DNA from: Halocaridina rubra | Taxonomy: Eukaryota > Arthropoda > Malacostraca > Decapoda > Atyidae | Assembly (NCBI GenBank): GCA_037179515.1 | Contig: JAXCGZ010017002.1 | Coordinates: forward strand, 70,001 to 134,000 | DNA length: 64,000 bases | Reading direction: 5' to 3' | In this document: one piece after another, positions 46,800 to 59,200 of the stretch | Position numbering within the stretch: the stretch's first letter is position 1 | How the letters are laid out: each line of letters starts with the position of its first letter | Translations under genes and position numbers: made by a program | The notes under the pieces: model-generated | Databases searched by the model: none | Told to the model about the DNA's origin: nothing | The model's input: the letters and a program-made list of their open reading frames with translations, nothing else

Positions 46800-47005
46800 A
46801 AATTTAGTTGGAGCTTGGGTATTAAGGCTGGATGACCTTCCTAATGCCCCGCGACAGGAATCGAACCCGTGTTGTCAGGTTCATTACTTTCCAACTTAAA
46901 GTGCTCTACTACAATTGTGTTTGTCACTATTAATTCCCAATCGAATGGGGAGGGGGTTGATATAGACAGGTTGGAGCTGGGGTAGTCAAGAATGGATGCA
47001 GTACA
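46800..47005 (-). repeat. SINE-B, two antisense fragments
   Basis: 46805-46915 has the tail and the tRNA-like head in reverse (GGAATCGAACCCGTG is a B-box complement). 46930-47000 is a second tail (AATTCCCAATCGAATGGGGA, ACAGGTTGGAGCTGGGG). Confidence 0.6.
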
Positions 47006-48465
47006 ACAATGCCAATTGCTCTTTTAGTAAAGAGTTTTTTTTTTTTTTACAATAAGTTTGATTTGAGCAATTGAAATTTTTAATTTCAAGTCTTCTTTTT
47101 CAAAGTATTAAAAATCTTTGTTTTGAATGGGAATAGTCGTAAGTGAATAATATTTTGCCAAATATCAGAGACTAGTTCATGCCCACAGGGGATATGGTAT
47201 GCCAGGTCACTTTTAAAACTAAATTAGGTCATCTCTATTTTCTGTTTATGGATATTTTGTATATAATTTATCTAAGGTTAAATGGTATTTTAGACGAGTA
47301 TAAAGTTAGTGAAAATAGAGATATCCATTTAAGCCGAATATCTTTGGTTAAATAATCTCTGCAAAGAATATGTGTGATAATTGATCATAATAGTGATTCT
47401 AAAGTTAGATTAGGTCATCTCCATTAGTTATGGATATATTGAACTTGGCGCCATAGCATAAACATCTGCAAAATTATCGTCTGCTCCACTTGTGACGTCA
47501 TTTTGACAGATCGAGGGTTTTGAGACTAATTCTATATATACATTTTTTTTTTACAATAAACATTTATTTTTCATAGAGGGCATTAATCCATAAATAATCT
47601 ATTTTTTTAATGTTGTATATCAGTAAAAGTAAAAGCGTTACAGCTTAGAGTTTTTAAGTTAAATTTGGAGTTTGTGGTTTTATTTCTCTATCCCCTTTGA
47701 TTTATAAAATAAATTTATTTTTGATTCTATGAGGTTTATTTATTATATTAAAGCTGTAAATTGCTTATTACTACGAAATAAAGAGGGTTTTGAATATATA
47801 TTCTCTTTTGTTCGTGTAAAGTAAGAGACCATTAAGAGTCTCACATATCTGATATAAACATAAGTTGCTATGTTCGATTTTATTGCAATTTCTACCCGGT
47901 TTTATTTGTATTTTTGAATTAAATAATCATCAAAATACTTTTTAAAAATATTAAGACGGTTAGAAAATATTTATTTACACAATAAAAACCCGAATAAAAG
48001 TTACAGAATAGAAACTTATATGTTGAGCATTTGTGCATTCGTGTTTTCGTAAGGTAATTCATCGATATTTCATCACTCTCTCAAATGGTAAGAATATGCG
48101 CATTTTCGTGACAAAAATCGACGTGAATTTATTTTTCGAATGTGTATAAGAACAGCGAGATTATAAATCTGTGATAAATTCGCCGGTAGAGGGAGAAAGA
48201 AGGCGTATAGGTGCATTTATATGAGGTTAGTCGCATTAGCTGGTATTAGCAGAATCACTTATTCAGGAATTCCGATTTTCTTTAATTATTTTACATATTT
48301 TGGCGATTCTCTGTTTATTTCTTGGTATTTAATGTCTATTTGGTAATATTTTATATAAATTAGATCAGAGCTACGTGTATATGGAGTGTAGAGGTTAGGT
48401 TAAAGGAATGAGTTATATTTTTTCTGCACAGAAACCCCGCACCATTTAACAAAATGTAAATAACC
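47006..48465. other. AT-rich DNA without a recognisable gene
   Basis: No coding signal or known repeat. It could include the promoter or a non-coding 5' exon of the ankyrin-repeat gene that begins downstream, but no motif decides this. Confidence 0.4.
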
Positions 48466-48469
48466 TCTG

Positions 48470-48575
48470 TTCGAGTTCACTGTTGGACGTTAAGAAGGGC
48501 ATCCAACTTTAATTCTTCAGCTCTAGCGTGTCAGTTTCCATCCCCATTCGAATGGGGGCTTATATGAATGTAATA
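48470..48575 (+). repeat. SINE-B fragment
   Basis: A GAGTTCACTGTTGG block, then AAGGGCATCCAACTTTAATT and CCATCCCCATTCGAATGGGG, the SINE-B body and its self-complementary tail. Confidence 0.6.
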
Positions 48576-48739
48576 CGTCAAATAACAATAACATTTATGT
48601 AAATAACTTCGTATAATGTTTAGTTAGTATGTGTTCAGCATATGAAAAATATAAGCAAAATGTGTGGTAAATGTTTACTTTCACACCCCATTGGATTGAT
48701 AATATTACTGGAGGTATGGAAAGTAGTAATGAAATTAGG

Positions 48740-49330
48740 GTTAAAAGTCGGGTTATGTACCCTGCCATGACTCGTATTTATTACGTATCTGATAGTATTT
48801 CTCTGACAGATATGTCTAAGACTCACATTATGCTCTCCGGGAAAACTTTTACGTTGGTAAAAATCACGTAAATAAAATTGTAGTCGGTAATTAAAAGTTA
48901 GGAAAACCAGACGGGGAGCCGATACAAACCTTAGAGACACGACCGACGTAGCCAATTAACAAGTGAGCCTTGCTACTGTATAAATGCCTTAATTTTTCCA
49001 GTTAAGGCATTTGACTCTCTCTCCAAACTTAACCTAGGTTAGGTAGGTCAGTAAATTACTAGCCCTCTTATGGTAAATTTGGGCATTTAAACAGCAGCGC
49101 AGCTCGCTATCGAATTGGCTGTGTCGGCCGTGTCTCTCAAGTTTGTAATAGCTTCTCCCTATGGGATTTAAATAATCGACCGTAAATTATTTGTGCGATT
49201 TTTACCAAAGTAAAAGTTCTACAGGAGTGAGTAATGTGGATTTTAGACATACTGTATATGTCAAAGATATACTGTATGATAAGGTATAAATATGAGTTAT
49301 GGCGGGGTGTGTAAAACGAATCAAAATTAG
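48740..49330. repeat. Large imperfect inverted repeat
   Basis: The left arm (about 48740-48990) contains ATGTCTAAGACTCACATTAT and AACTTTTACGTTGGTAAAAA. The right arm (about 49080-49330) carries the reverse complement of diverged versions (ATGTGGATTTTAGACATA, TTTTTACCAAAGTAAAAGTT). Both arms also share CCGACGTAGCCAATT / AATTGGCTGTGTCGG. The loop is about 90 bp. No TIR or coding region was identified. Confidence 0.65.
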
Positions 49331-49409
49331 TTCCACTTTGAAAGTAAAGTAGGCCTATGTGTAATTTTTCCGGCAGTGCCCATTTGTTTTGTCTGTACAG
49401 TATTTTCAT

Positions 49410-50083
49410 ATATCATATGTAAAACGGACATGCAAAGAGCTTTTGATGATTATGTCTATTTATCATCAAAAAATTAATTTTCAAGACAAGTTTTGTCCTT
49501 AGTGTAGTTTTCCATATTGATGCTAATTTGCTCACAGAATAGGCCTTCAGGAAAGTGTCCAAACATTTACAGGTCTCAAGCAAGCTATGAATTATCTTCA
49601 GAACTAATTTTACTTTAAATAATTTTTTTAATATATAGATATCAAGTGGTATGAGCCAAGATATTTTTAAGCATGAGCATACATATATACTGGCTTTAAT
49701 CCACCTTTTAAGGGATGTGGCTGAGTCAAAGCACACATATACCAGAAGCTAGTATACCTCAGTCATTCCTCTTACATTGTGTCAGTGGTAGCACATGGGG
49801 CTAGTTATGTATTTTCCCCAGGTTCGGTTTAGCCTGGGTTTGGATTAGCTTTCATTGTCTCATTTCGTTACCTATTAAATTGGTCAGTTAACTGGAGGTC
49901 AGTGATCTATAGATCTACCTGATTATTCAACCGTTGCCTGAAAATCACAAGGGCCATGTGATTGGAGAAGGGGCTTGGGCCCTGGCTATATGGTAGGTAT
50001 GTAGTCAGGTTTTAGTGCCATCTCTGTCCCTTGCCCCTGCCATTCATTAGTGACCTTGTACCTCTATCTCCTTTTGATTTCAG
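49410..50083. other. Region upstream of the first readable ankyrin-gene exon
   Basis: Mostly featureless. 49785-50075 has a GC-richer stretch (GGGGCTTGGGCCCTGGCTAT, TGTCCCTTGCCCCTGCCATT) that looks repeat-derived but has no second copy in the window. A good acceptor (CCTTTTGATTTCAG) ends at 50083, so an upstream non-coding exon is likely. Confidence 0.4.
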
Positions 50084-50226
50084 AAGTTGACAAAATGTTA
50101 AGATGACCGTCGACAGTGGTGGTGGAGGTGTAGGTGGGGGCGGGGACACCATGTCTGAGGCGGAGACTAACGAGAAGGAGCTCCGCACACGCCTTATACA
50201 CTACCATGCCTCCTTCAGCTCTCAAG
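50084..50226 (+). other. Ankyrin gene exon with start codon
   Basis: The acceptor TTTGATTTCAG precedes 50084. Nineteen bases of 5' UTR lead to ATG at 50103 (AAGATGA context, A at -3). A second in-frame Met (TMSEAE) follows 16 codons later. The donor CAAG|GTCAGT ends the exon after codon position 1 (G). Confidence 0.75.
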
Positions 50227-53200
50227 GTCAGTTCTTGTGACCCTCAACTGTTTCACAGTAAAAGTATTAGTTTAGGCCATATGATTAAGTCTTAGAATAG
50301 TTAGTCCCTTAATTTTTGTGGCATGTGCATTGTAGAAAACTGTCCTACTAAATATTTTGACTCCTTATAATGTAGTCTAAATCCTTTTATTAGGTACTTG
50401 TAATGCATTCCCATTTTGTAATTTGTAATGCATTTTTATATTGATATTTATTATGCATTCCAGTCCTGTATATGTTATTCACTGTGTATCATTATTGTTT
50501 GTTTAATATATGTCCATGTGATATATGAGTATTGAAATTCTAGGCCGACCTTTACTTTGATAAATAATGTTGCTAGAGAATTCATCGTCACAACTAAATT
50601 TCTGAATTAAATAGGTTGCTGAGTAAGAGACATATTTAAAAAGAGCTTAAGTTTTTACTTTGTCGTATAATCAAACATGATCGTTTATATAGACTGAAAA
50701 TACTTTATATTAAACCAATAAATTGGTTCCATTGATGTATTGATATAGCATAGGTTTTTTGTCTTTCCAATAGCATTTACTTTGTATCATGACTTAGTTA
50801 CAAAAGTGAGCTAAAGTGAAAGGGACAGTACAGACACTCCCCTACTTACGATTGAGTTACGTTTCAGAAGTCCGTTCATAAGTAGAATTGTTCTTAAGTG
50901 TTGTTTACGTTCAATACATACATATGCAGTACTGTACAGTATCTTTGAACATTGCAACTCAGTTGTTCATAAGTAGGGAAGCTTCTGTACTGAAAAGCTT
51001 TGGAAGTATAGGGTAAAAGAATGGCAGAAGAGTTGTACTAGGGATGAAGAGATCTTAGATACATGGTCAAGAAGGAGACAGAATAATGAAAGAGGAGATG
51101 GAAAGGATATTGAGAGTAACAGGATTACTGGCAAGAATGAGAAGGCAAGTAGAGATGTATATGGAGTAAACCAGATGTAGTTGTTGCACCTAAGGGCAAA
51201 AGATTCTTGCTTACCTACCTTGTGGATGACTCAAGCAGAGTGGTAGAGGGTAATTGTGGCTGTCCATTTCTCTCAGAGAGCTAAGAGGAGTGATAGAGAT
51301 ATATTAGCCTTTGGAGAATAAATGTGCATTGACTTGGCCACCCCTTTACAAGGGGGATTGTGGCCACTGTAAATGTATGTATTTGATAGAATGTGCAGAA
51401 GGTTAGTGTGAGAAAGCACAGGAGAATACTGTAAGGAGAGTGAAGTATTTGAATAAATTGTTTCAGAACAGTTAATAATGTTTGGTATATGGTTTGTGTA
51501 TGTAGAAGAGGGGAATTGAGTTTTTATATTCGGGAAGGGGGTTGAGAGTTAGGAAGTCTTTAGTTCTCATAGGCAAAATGTATAGGATGGTTATGAATAT
51601 AATATGTAAGATAAGGAGATTACTCTGGAAAAATTTTATTACACATTTCCAGTGATAGCGTAAAGGAAAAGAACTGAACAGGATATAATGTACCACATTT
51701 ATTTTTACTATTTTCTTAATTGCATAAGGTATTCTGTTTATATTAGATTGATTGTATTGAAAATCAAGGGAATATTATTATATTGTGTAGTACATATGAG
51801 TAGTACTTGCATTTATTTGGATTTTTTCCTGACCACTGATAAATTAAAAGAAATATATAAAGATTTTATTTTAAATTGTGATAATCCACAGCGGGCACCT
51901 CAGCGTGCTGTTTCCCCGGCCTGCCGTTCTTATCTTCTGACTCCTCAGCAATGCCTTACCTTATTCAATACCAGATACCTGTCAAGCGTCCCTCTCTAGG
52001 TACTCGTGACGTCTTTTACAAACTGCATCAATCACCCGCGTGCTAAGCTTCGAGTGTGCATTGCGCTCTCACTACAAATTTGGTTTTTCTCGTATGGTTC
52101 TGTCAAAATTTTTCAGGCTTTCTCACTTCACCAGATGCTGCCAGATTTTAATGTGTTTTTTCTTTTGGTTTTGTCAACATTTTCAGGCTTACACTTCACA
52201 TGATGCTGCCAGATTTTCTGAGTTGCCCTGATATGGAGATAGTTAATGCAGTAACTAATCCTTACGCTTTTTCATTTACCACATTGAGCAAAGGATTGGC
52301 AGCGTCATACTGATGTGTCAGAACGTCTTGATTTTGACCTTTGTTACAGTTTTACAGACATTTGGCTAGAATGTCTATTGTAGTGTTTGTTGATGATTAA
52401 AACTTTCCTGCACATCATATTATTTTTATTTTACTTCCATATACAGTAATAGGAATTCCTGTTGTGTTGTATATTATAGCTTGGTTTTGATTACACTTTC
52501 TACACAATCTGCACTTAATATTAAATGCATGCAGTGCTTGTGACATTGATTTTGTCAGGCTTGGGCATTGATTACAAAACAGACTAAAATAGATATGGCT
52601 ATCCGGCTTCCAGTTTTGGATAGCTACTTTTCAGGAGTTAAAACATGATTTTTATCCAGCACTGTATGTTATGGATACTTTTCATGCTGTCTTATTAATC
52701 ACTATTAATCCCCATCCAAATGGGGGTGGACATAGACAGGTTGGAGATGGAGAATTAGGCAGGATGCCCTTCCTATCACTCTGCAGGTGGTTCGAATTCG
52801 TACTGTTTTCCGGTTTTTATATTGCTATTAATCCCCGTTCAGATTGGGGTGGACACAGACAGGTTGGAGCTGGGGAACTAAGACTGGATGCCCTTCCTAA
52901 CACCCAGAGGTGGTTGCAAACACACACTGTAATATTGTGGCTCTGTAAGTGTTTTATAATACTAAGGAGTCACTTACTGACATTTAAGTAATCAGCAACT
53001 TTAACTTTGATGTTCATTGTTTAATGTTTTGTATTCTGTGTCTGCATTGTTTTTATTATGGAAAAAGGATGTAATGATTGCTTACTTTGTGTTCTTATAA
53101 TATAAGATTATTATGGTTTTCTTATGTTAGGAATTGGAAACTGTACCCACTTTGAATTGTCTACTCTTCTCATTAGATAATTGTTTTTAAAGGAGAAGTG

Positions 53201-56200
53201 GAGGAAGAAATGTTAGAATTATCATTAGGTGTCTAGTAATGGATTCATTCATGTTACTCATTTTACACTTACAGTATTGAATACAGCTTTTGTGATATAT
53301 TTTCCATCTTTCATAGTTTGCCGTTTTATGTCACTATTAGTCCCCATTATTGGATCGACACTGGTTTGAGCTGGGAAATAAGGCTTGATGCCCCTCTTGA
53401 TGGGGTTTGCCTCTTCACAAGTTGAGTGTTCCTTTTAATTTTTCATGGAATATCCAAGTAATTGTTATCACCATCATGAATTTATGTCATATACTCTTCC
53501 ATGTACTGAACTGATTTGCTTTTAGTTCCCGTAAATATTGAATTTTTTTTTTATTTCATTGGCCCCAGTAGGTTCTTTTAAGTCAATAAGCAACTAAGAA
53601 TAATCAGTGTTAGTGATAAATAATTTTTGTATGACAGATTAATAGATTGCTTAATATTGAAAACCTATTGTATATTGTACTGATTACTCATTTTTTAATA
53701 ATTTTTTTGTCATTTAAATGTTACTATTAATCCCCATTATGGGGGTAGACACAGACAGGTTGAAGCATGGGAATTCAGACCAGATGACCTTCTTAAGGGC
53801 CCATAGTTGGCTTGATTGCAGGTCTGTCACCTCCCAAATCGAGTCCTCCAACCACTGCGCTACTGCGGTATTCACTTTTTTTTATTTGCAACTAAGATGC
53901 CATATTACCTCTCCCTGCGGATGGCCACAACTGTAGCAAAAGAATTGAGTTAGTAAAACTTCAAGATATTCTGCCCATTCACTCCTCCTCAGGCAGTTGC
54001 TTTGCAGCAACCTTATATATTCCATGGAGGGAGGATTGGCATCCTGTCTGGCTCCTCTTCCCCTTTAGTTGGCTCTTATGACATGGAGGGAATAGATGAT
54101 GAATGCCTCCTCCCTCGGGTAACAGGAGATGAAATTTGATATAATTTAATTCTTTGAAATAGAGGGTAATTTTTTTTATTAAATATTCTATAAAATGCTC
54201 TGGGGGACCATGGTAATGTAACAGTAAAATACTCGACCCTGGAGGTAACAGATCCATGATCGAGGCCACCGCAGAGTGCCAGGAAGGGCATCCTGTCACA
54301 ATTCCCAAGCTCCAATCTATCTATGTCCATCCGCATAATGAGAGCTAATAGCGGCACGTATATCAAGTATTTACTTGTATTGTGTAAGTGGGGTATTCCT
54401 CTTCATTCATCCTGTTACTCTTTCTTTATCAGGACTTTCTTTCATGAGAGGGCTACTGTTAAGAGCCCAAAAGAGTGGTAAATAATTCCTAATTGCTTTT
54501 AAAACCGAGCTTCTGGCATTTAAAGTTCAAGCATTGAATGTGGCGAGATTAGAAACTTTGAATATGTGTATTGTTCGTTCTTTAATATGGTTTTATTATC
54601 GTTCTCCTGATTCTTGAAAAGTCACTTGTCGAAAATATTTCAAATTCTTTGCATTATTAAAACTATTACATATGTACTTATAACATGTACACCTAGTTCT
54701 TAGAATAACGCAAAGATAGGTTCTCAGAATTGCCGCGTAATGTAATAATCACGTAATGTGACGAGTCATTTTCCATAAGAAACAATGATAATATTTATGG
54801 ATACATTCCACAACCGTACATAGACACACTATGCCAAAGATATAAGATAAGTAAAACATATTTTACAAGTACATAGCAAAGCAGAAAGCCCTGTATCTAT
54901 TTTTAAGAGTACAAAAGATATTCAGATTTACTGTACAGCAAGAAATTAACATACTGTACTCTATTATGCGGTGGGCAACAGGCATACACTGGGACGTGCA
55001 TGGTGGCGGCGAGCACGTAACTTAAGTGGTAGAAGAGGAGGAGGATGCGGGAGAACGAATCTCTATCTGCAAGGGTAAACAAAGATAAAATAAAAATTAA
55101 AAATAACCAAAGCAAGACTAAAAAACTATAAAAAACTTTCATTATGCAATGCCTAAATGTAAAACAAATTCTACTCACTCTATAGTACGGTTCGCAACAG
55201 GTATGGACCGAGCGTGGTGGCAGTGAGCACGTGACGTCAGCGGTAGTGGAAGAGGAGTTGGAAGCGTTAGAACGAACCCATCTGCAAATGTAATGAAAGA
55301 TAAACACAATTAACAAAAGCAAAACTAAAAACCTAAAAAAAATTTACATTATGCAATGCCTGAAATACTGTAAAAAAAAAAAAAAAGATAACACACATTC
55401 TACTCACTCTATTATACGGTGAGCAACAGGCATGGGACAAGCGTGGTGGCGGTGAGCACTTGACATAAGCGGTATAAAAAGAGGAGAAGGAACCCCTATC
55501 TGCAACTGTAAAAAACAACAAATGCAAGACTAGAAAACAAAATTTTTTCCATGATGCAATGCCTAACTTACTATAACAAAAAGAAATATAAAACACATTC
55601 TACTCACTCTCTAGTACGGTGACCAACAGGTATGGGATGAGCGTGGTGGCGGTGAGCACATGACATAAGCGGTATTAGAAGAGGAGAACGAACCTCTATC
55701 TGCAAACGTAAAAAACAACCAACAAATGCAAGACTAGAAAATAAAAAATTTTCATTGTGCAACACCTGAATTACTATAACAAAAATAAATATAAAACACA
55801 TTCTACTCACTCTACAGTACGGTGACCAACAGGTATGGGCCGAGTGTGGTGGCGGCGAGCACGTGACTTAAGCGGTAGGAGAAGAGTAGAGGGAAGCGTA
55901 GAACGAACTCCTTGCTGAAAAAATAAAGATACAGTTACAAAAAAATTTATAAAAGCAAGACTATAATTTTTTTTCATTATGCAATACACAATAATGATGT
56001 AAATAAAATATATTACCCACATTCTACTCACTTTATATACGGCGAAGCAACAGACGTCGAGCGTGTTTGAGGCGAGCAGGTGATATAAGCGGTAGGAGGA
56101 GGAGGAGGAGAAGAAGAGGAAGTGGAAGAGCCAACCCCTAGCTGCAAAAATAAATAAAGCTACCATTAAAAAATTGAAAAACAGCACTAGAAAACTCATC

Positions 56201-59200
56201 TTTTATAATTAAAAAAAAACGTAAAAGATTACAGAGGTGTACTCACTTTATGTACGATGGGCAACAGTCATACTGGGACGAGCAGGGTGGCATTGACAAG
56301 ATGAGTTAAACGGTAGGAGAGGGAGGTGAAGAGGAGGAGGAATGGGGAGAGCTAACCCCTGGTTGTGGTTGGGGTTCATACTGCTTAGATGTGCTGGGCT
56401 GAAGGTCATCAATATCACTTCTTATTTTGACTGAAAAGTAAGCATCAATAGTTGCCTGCTGTGCAATCCTCCTCTTTTCTTTTAGAATTTCGTTATAGCA
56501 GGAAATATCATGCATAACTTTTATGGATGTCACGCCTGCACGCTAAATATTGGATCATCCTTATCCAATATTTCCAAGGCACTCTCGATCAGGTGAAAAA
56601 ATTTAGTCAATCGACTCACAGTGAGTGATTTCATGAGGCTCGTAGAAAGTGCTGCTGCCTCGAATTCCTCCCTCTCCTGACATTGTCGTCAACCTTCCCT
56701 GTCCTCCAAATCCTTGGCAGTCAATTCCTCCGTGTAGGAAGCAAGAAGGGCATCCACATCCTCCTCATCAACGTCGGTGAATCCTACACAATGTGCGAGC
56801 TGAACTCACTCAAGTCTTGTCTTTGACAGCCGATTATTGAGATCGAAGCCTGTGAAAAAGTTCACTAACTGCAGCAAGTCTTCTTCCAGGCTCCATTTAG
56901 ACATGACTGTGTTACTTCAGCCCAAGAATCCTTCACAAACCCTATGGCGTGCTTGATATTAAATTCTTTCCAGTATTCCTTAACTGCAGTCTTCTTTATG
57001 TCTAGCTCTGCGATATCGTCGACCTCAGCTGCTCTCTCAAGGTTGCCCAAGCTGACATCAGTCTTACTGCTGAGAACTTTAAAAGAATGCTTGATGTAGT
57101 GCGATTTCAGCACCTGCACTACCCCCTGGTCCATTGGTTGGAGTAGGGAAGTTGTATTTGGCGGCAGAAAATATAACTGATATTACGATGAATATTGGCG
57201 ATTAACGAGGATGGGATGGAGCATTATCTAAAATTAGAAGAATTTTGAAGGGTAAATCATGACTTTTGCAATAGACTTGTAACTCGTTTGGGAGACGTGT
57301 CAAGAAATAATCTTTAAAAATACTCCCAGTCAGCCATCCATTCGGATTTGAATACCAGTGCTCTGGAAGTAACTCTTTATAGTAATCCTTTAGTGCACGA
57401 GGACTTTTCGAATGGTAAATCATTACCGGCTTCAGCTTCATTTTGCCCTCAGCGTTAGCACCAATCGGTAGGGTAAAGCGATCTTTTCTGCCTTATATCC
57501 TGAAGCACGTGTTTCGTCTCTGGATATATACGTCCTTTCTGGCATTCGCTTCCAGAATAAAGCAGTTTCGTCCATATTGAAAATCTGCCTGGACGTATAT
57601 CCCCCTTCCTCTATGATGGCCTTTAATTCATCTGGAAACCACTGCCGCATCTGTATCAGCTGATGTTCTTTCGCCTTGTAATTTTCGGTTGCTATAACCA
57701 AACCTACATTGGAAATTAGAAAACCAACCAGAGCTAGCTGTAATGGGTTTCACTTCTTCGCCTTCCACCTGGGATCTCAAATGTCCGTAAATCTCACACG
57801 TTTTTCCTTACGATACTATACGGCAGGTTTGTTTGCTGTTTGTTCTTATTACTCATCCACATGCTTAGCATTTTTTCCATTTTCACTGAGATGCATCACC
57901 GGTTTATTGGCGATTGTACTCTCACCACTCTCATAATGGCCCAACCCTTGCAATTTTATTTCAAAAATTATTGCCTTTCTGGCTCTTTTAGGAGTAGAAG
58001 CACTTACACAGTCTTTTCCTGGGCGTTTACTGGCCATGATAGTACAATACATAATATTTAGAATATAAAAGAACTGAAAACACAAACCGTAACATTCACT
58101 GAGATGCATCGCCGGTTTAATGGCGACAGTACTCTCACCACTCTCATAACGGCCCAACCCTTGCAATTTTATTTCAAGAATTATTGCCTTTCTGGCTCTT
58201 TTGCGAGTAGAAGCACTTACACAGTCTTTTCCTGGGCGTTTACTGGCCATGATAGTACAATATATAATCTTTGAAATATAAAAGAACTGAAAACACAAAC
58301 CGTAACTATCACCGAGATGCATCGCTGGTTTAATGGCGACCGCACTCTCATAATGGCCCAACACTTGAAACTTTATTTCAAGAATTATTGCCTTTCTCAC
58401 TCTTTTGCGAGTAGAAGCACTTACACAGTCTTTTCCTGGGTGTTTACTGGCCATGATAGTACAATATATAATCTTTAAAATATTAAAGAACACAAAACAC
58501 AAACCGTAACACAAACACAGAACATGAGATATATCCACACACTGTACTGGGTAACGACACACTGAAGCACATGGCAGCATGGCGGGGAAAGCCTCCGAGG
58601 CGGTTGTGTATTTACTAAAATAAAAAACAAAATTCAAATATTTTTGGCGGGCGTTATTCATGAAATTCGTATTTTTTCACTATTATTTTTTAGGGGCATT
58701 ATTCCAATTTCGCGGATTATATGCACGCGTAAAAAGTGAACTAGATGTACTTATTGCATATGATATCTTTGTGACATATATTTGTAATTTTTTTTTTTAT
58801 TTCGTTTATTATATCAGAATAAAATATTGCTTTTAATAAATCTTTATTGCTTTGAGGTAATTCCTACTAATTTCATTATTTAAAACTTGATTACATTTGT
58901 ACGTATGTATGTCGTTTTTCATTTTCTTTATAGTTTATATCTATGTGATGATATTGCTTTTTACCTCCTAAATCTTTATTGCTAGCATATATTTTCTACT
59001 CATGTCATTACTTAAAACTTGAATTCATGTGTCTCTCCTTATCGTGTCATTAATATGTCTTGAGATTTTTACGTCCACTTCATTGATTCTATAGATCACA
59101 TACACATATCTACAGTATTTAATTTTTTCATTATACTTATTGCATTATTTAAAATTCTTTAACATAGATACCTGCACAGTACTGTACTTCTCTATGATTG

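Larger units (their letters stand above)
54690..58747 (-). mobile_element. 4.06-kb Tigger-like element, family 2, copy IV (carries transposase)
   Basis: The left terminus CACCTAGTTC and right terminus ...GAACTAGATG are inverted and flanked by TA on both sides (54688-54689 and 58748-58749), giving a clean target duplication. The transposase lies on the minus strand (58454 to 56306). Two tandem duplications mark the gene: a triplicated 5' end and seven exon-like units beyond the 3' end. It sits antisense in the large intron of the ankyrin gene and is the probable parent type of copies I-III. Confidence 0.85.

Noticed and set aside
49785..50075. tRNA-like or SINE copy just upstream of the ankyrin exon
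   Set aside because: The GGTAGCACATGGGGC stretch hints at an A box, but no B box or second copy in the window supports it.
54957..56330. CRISPR-like array
   Set aside because: Units are about 200-230 bp, diverged and without short identical repeats and unique spacers; they are exon-like duplications in a transposon.
57849..58661. A real 270-residue host protein
   Set aside because: It is the triplicated start of the transposase plus element flank, joined by chance in one frame.
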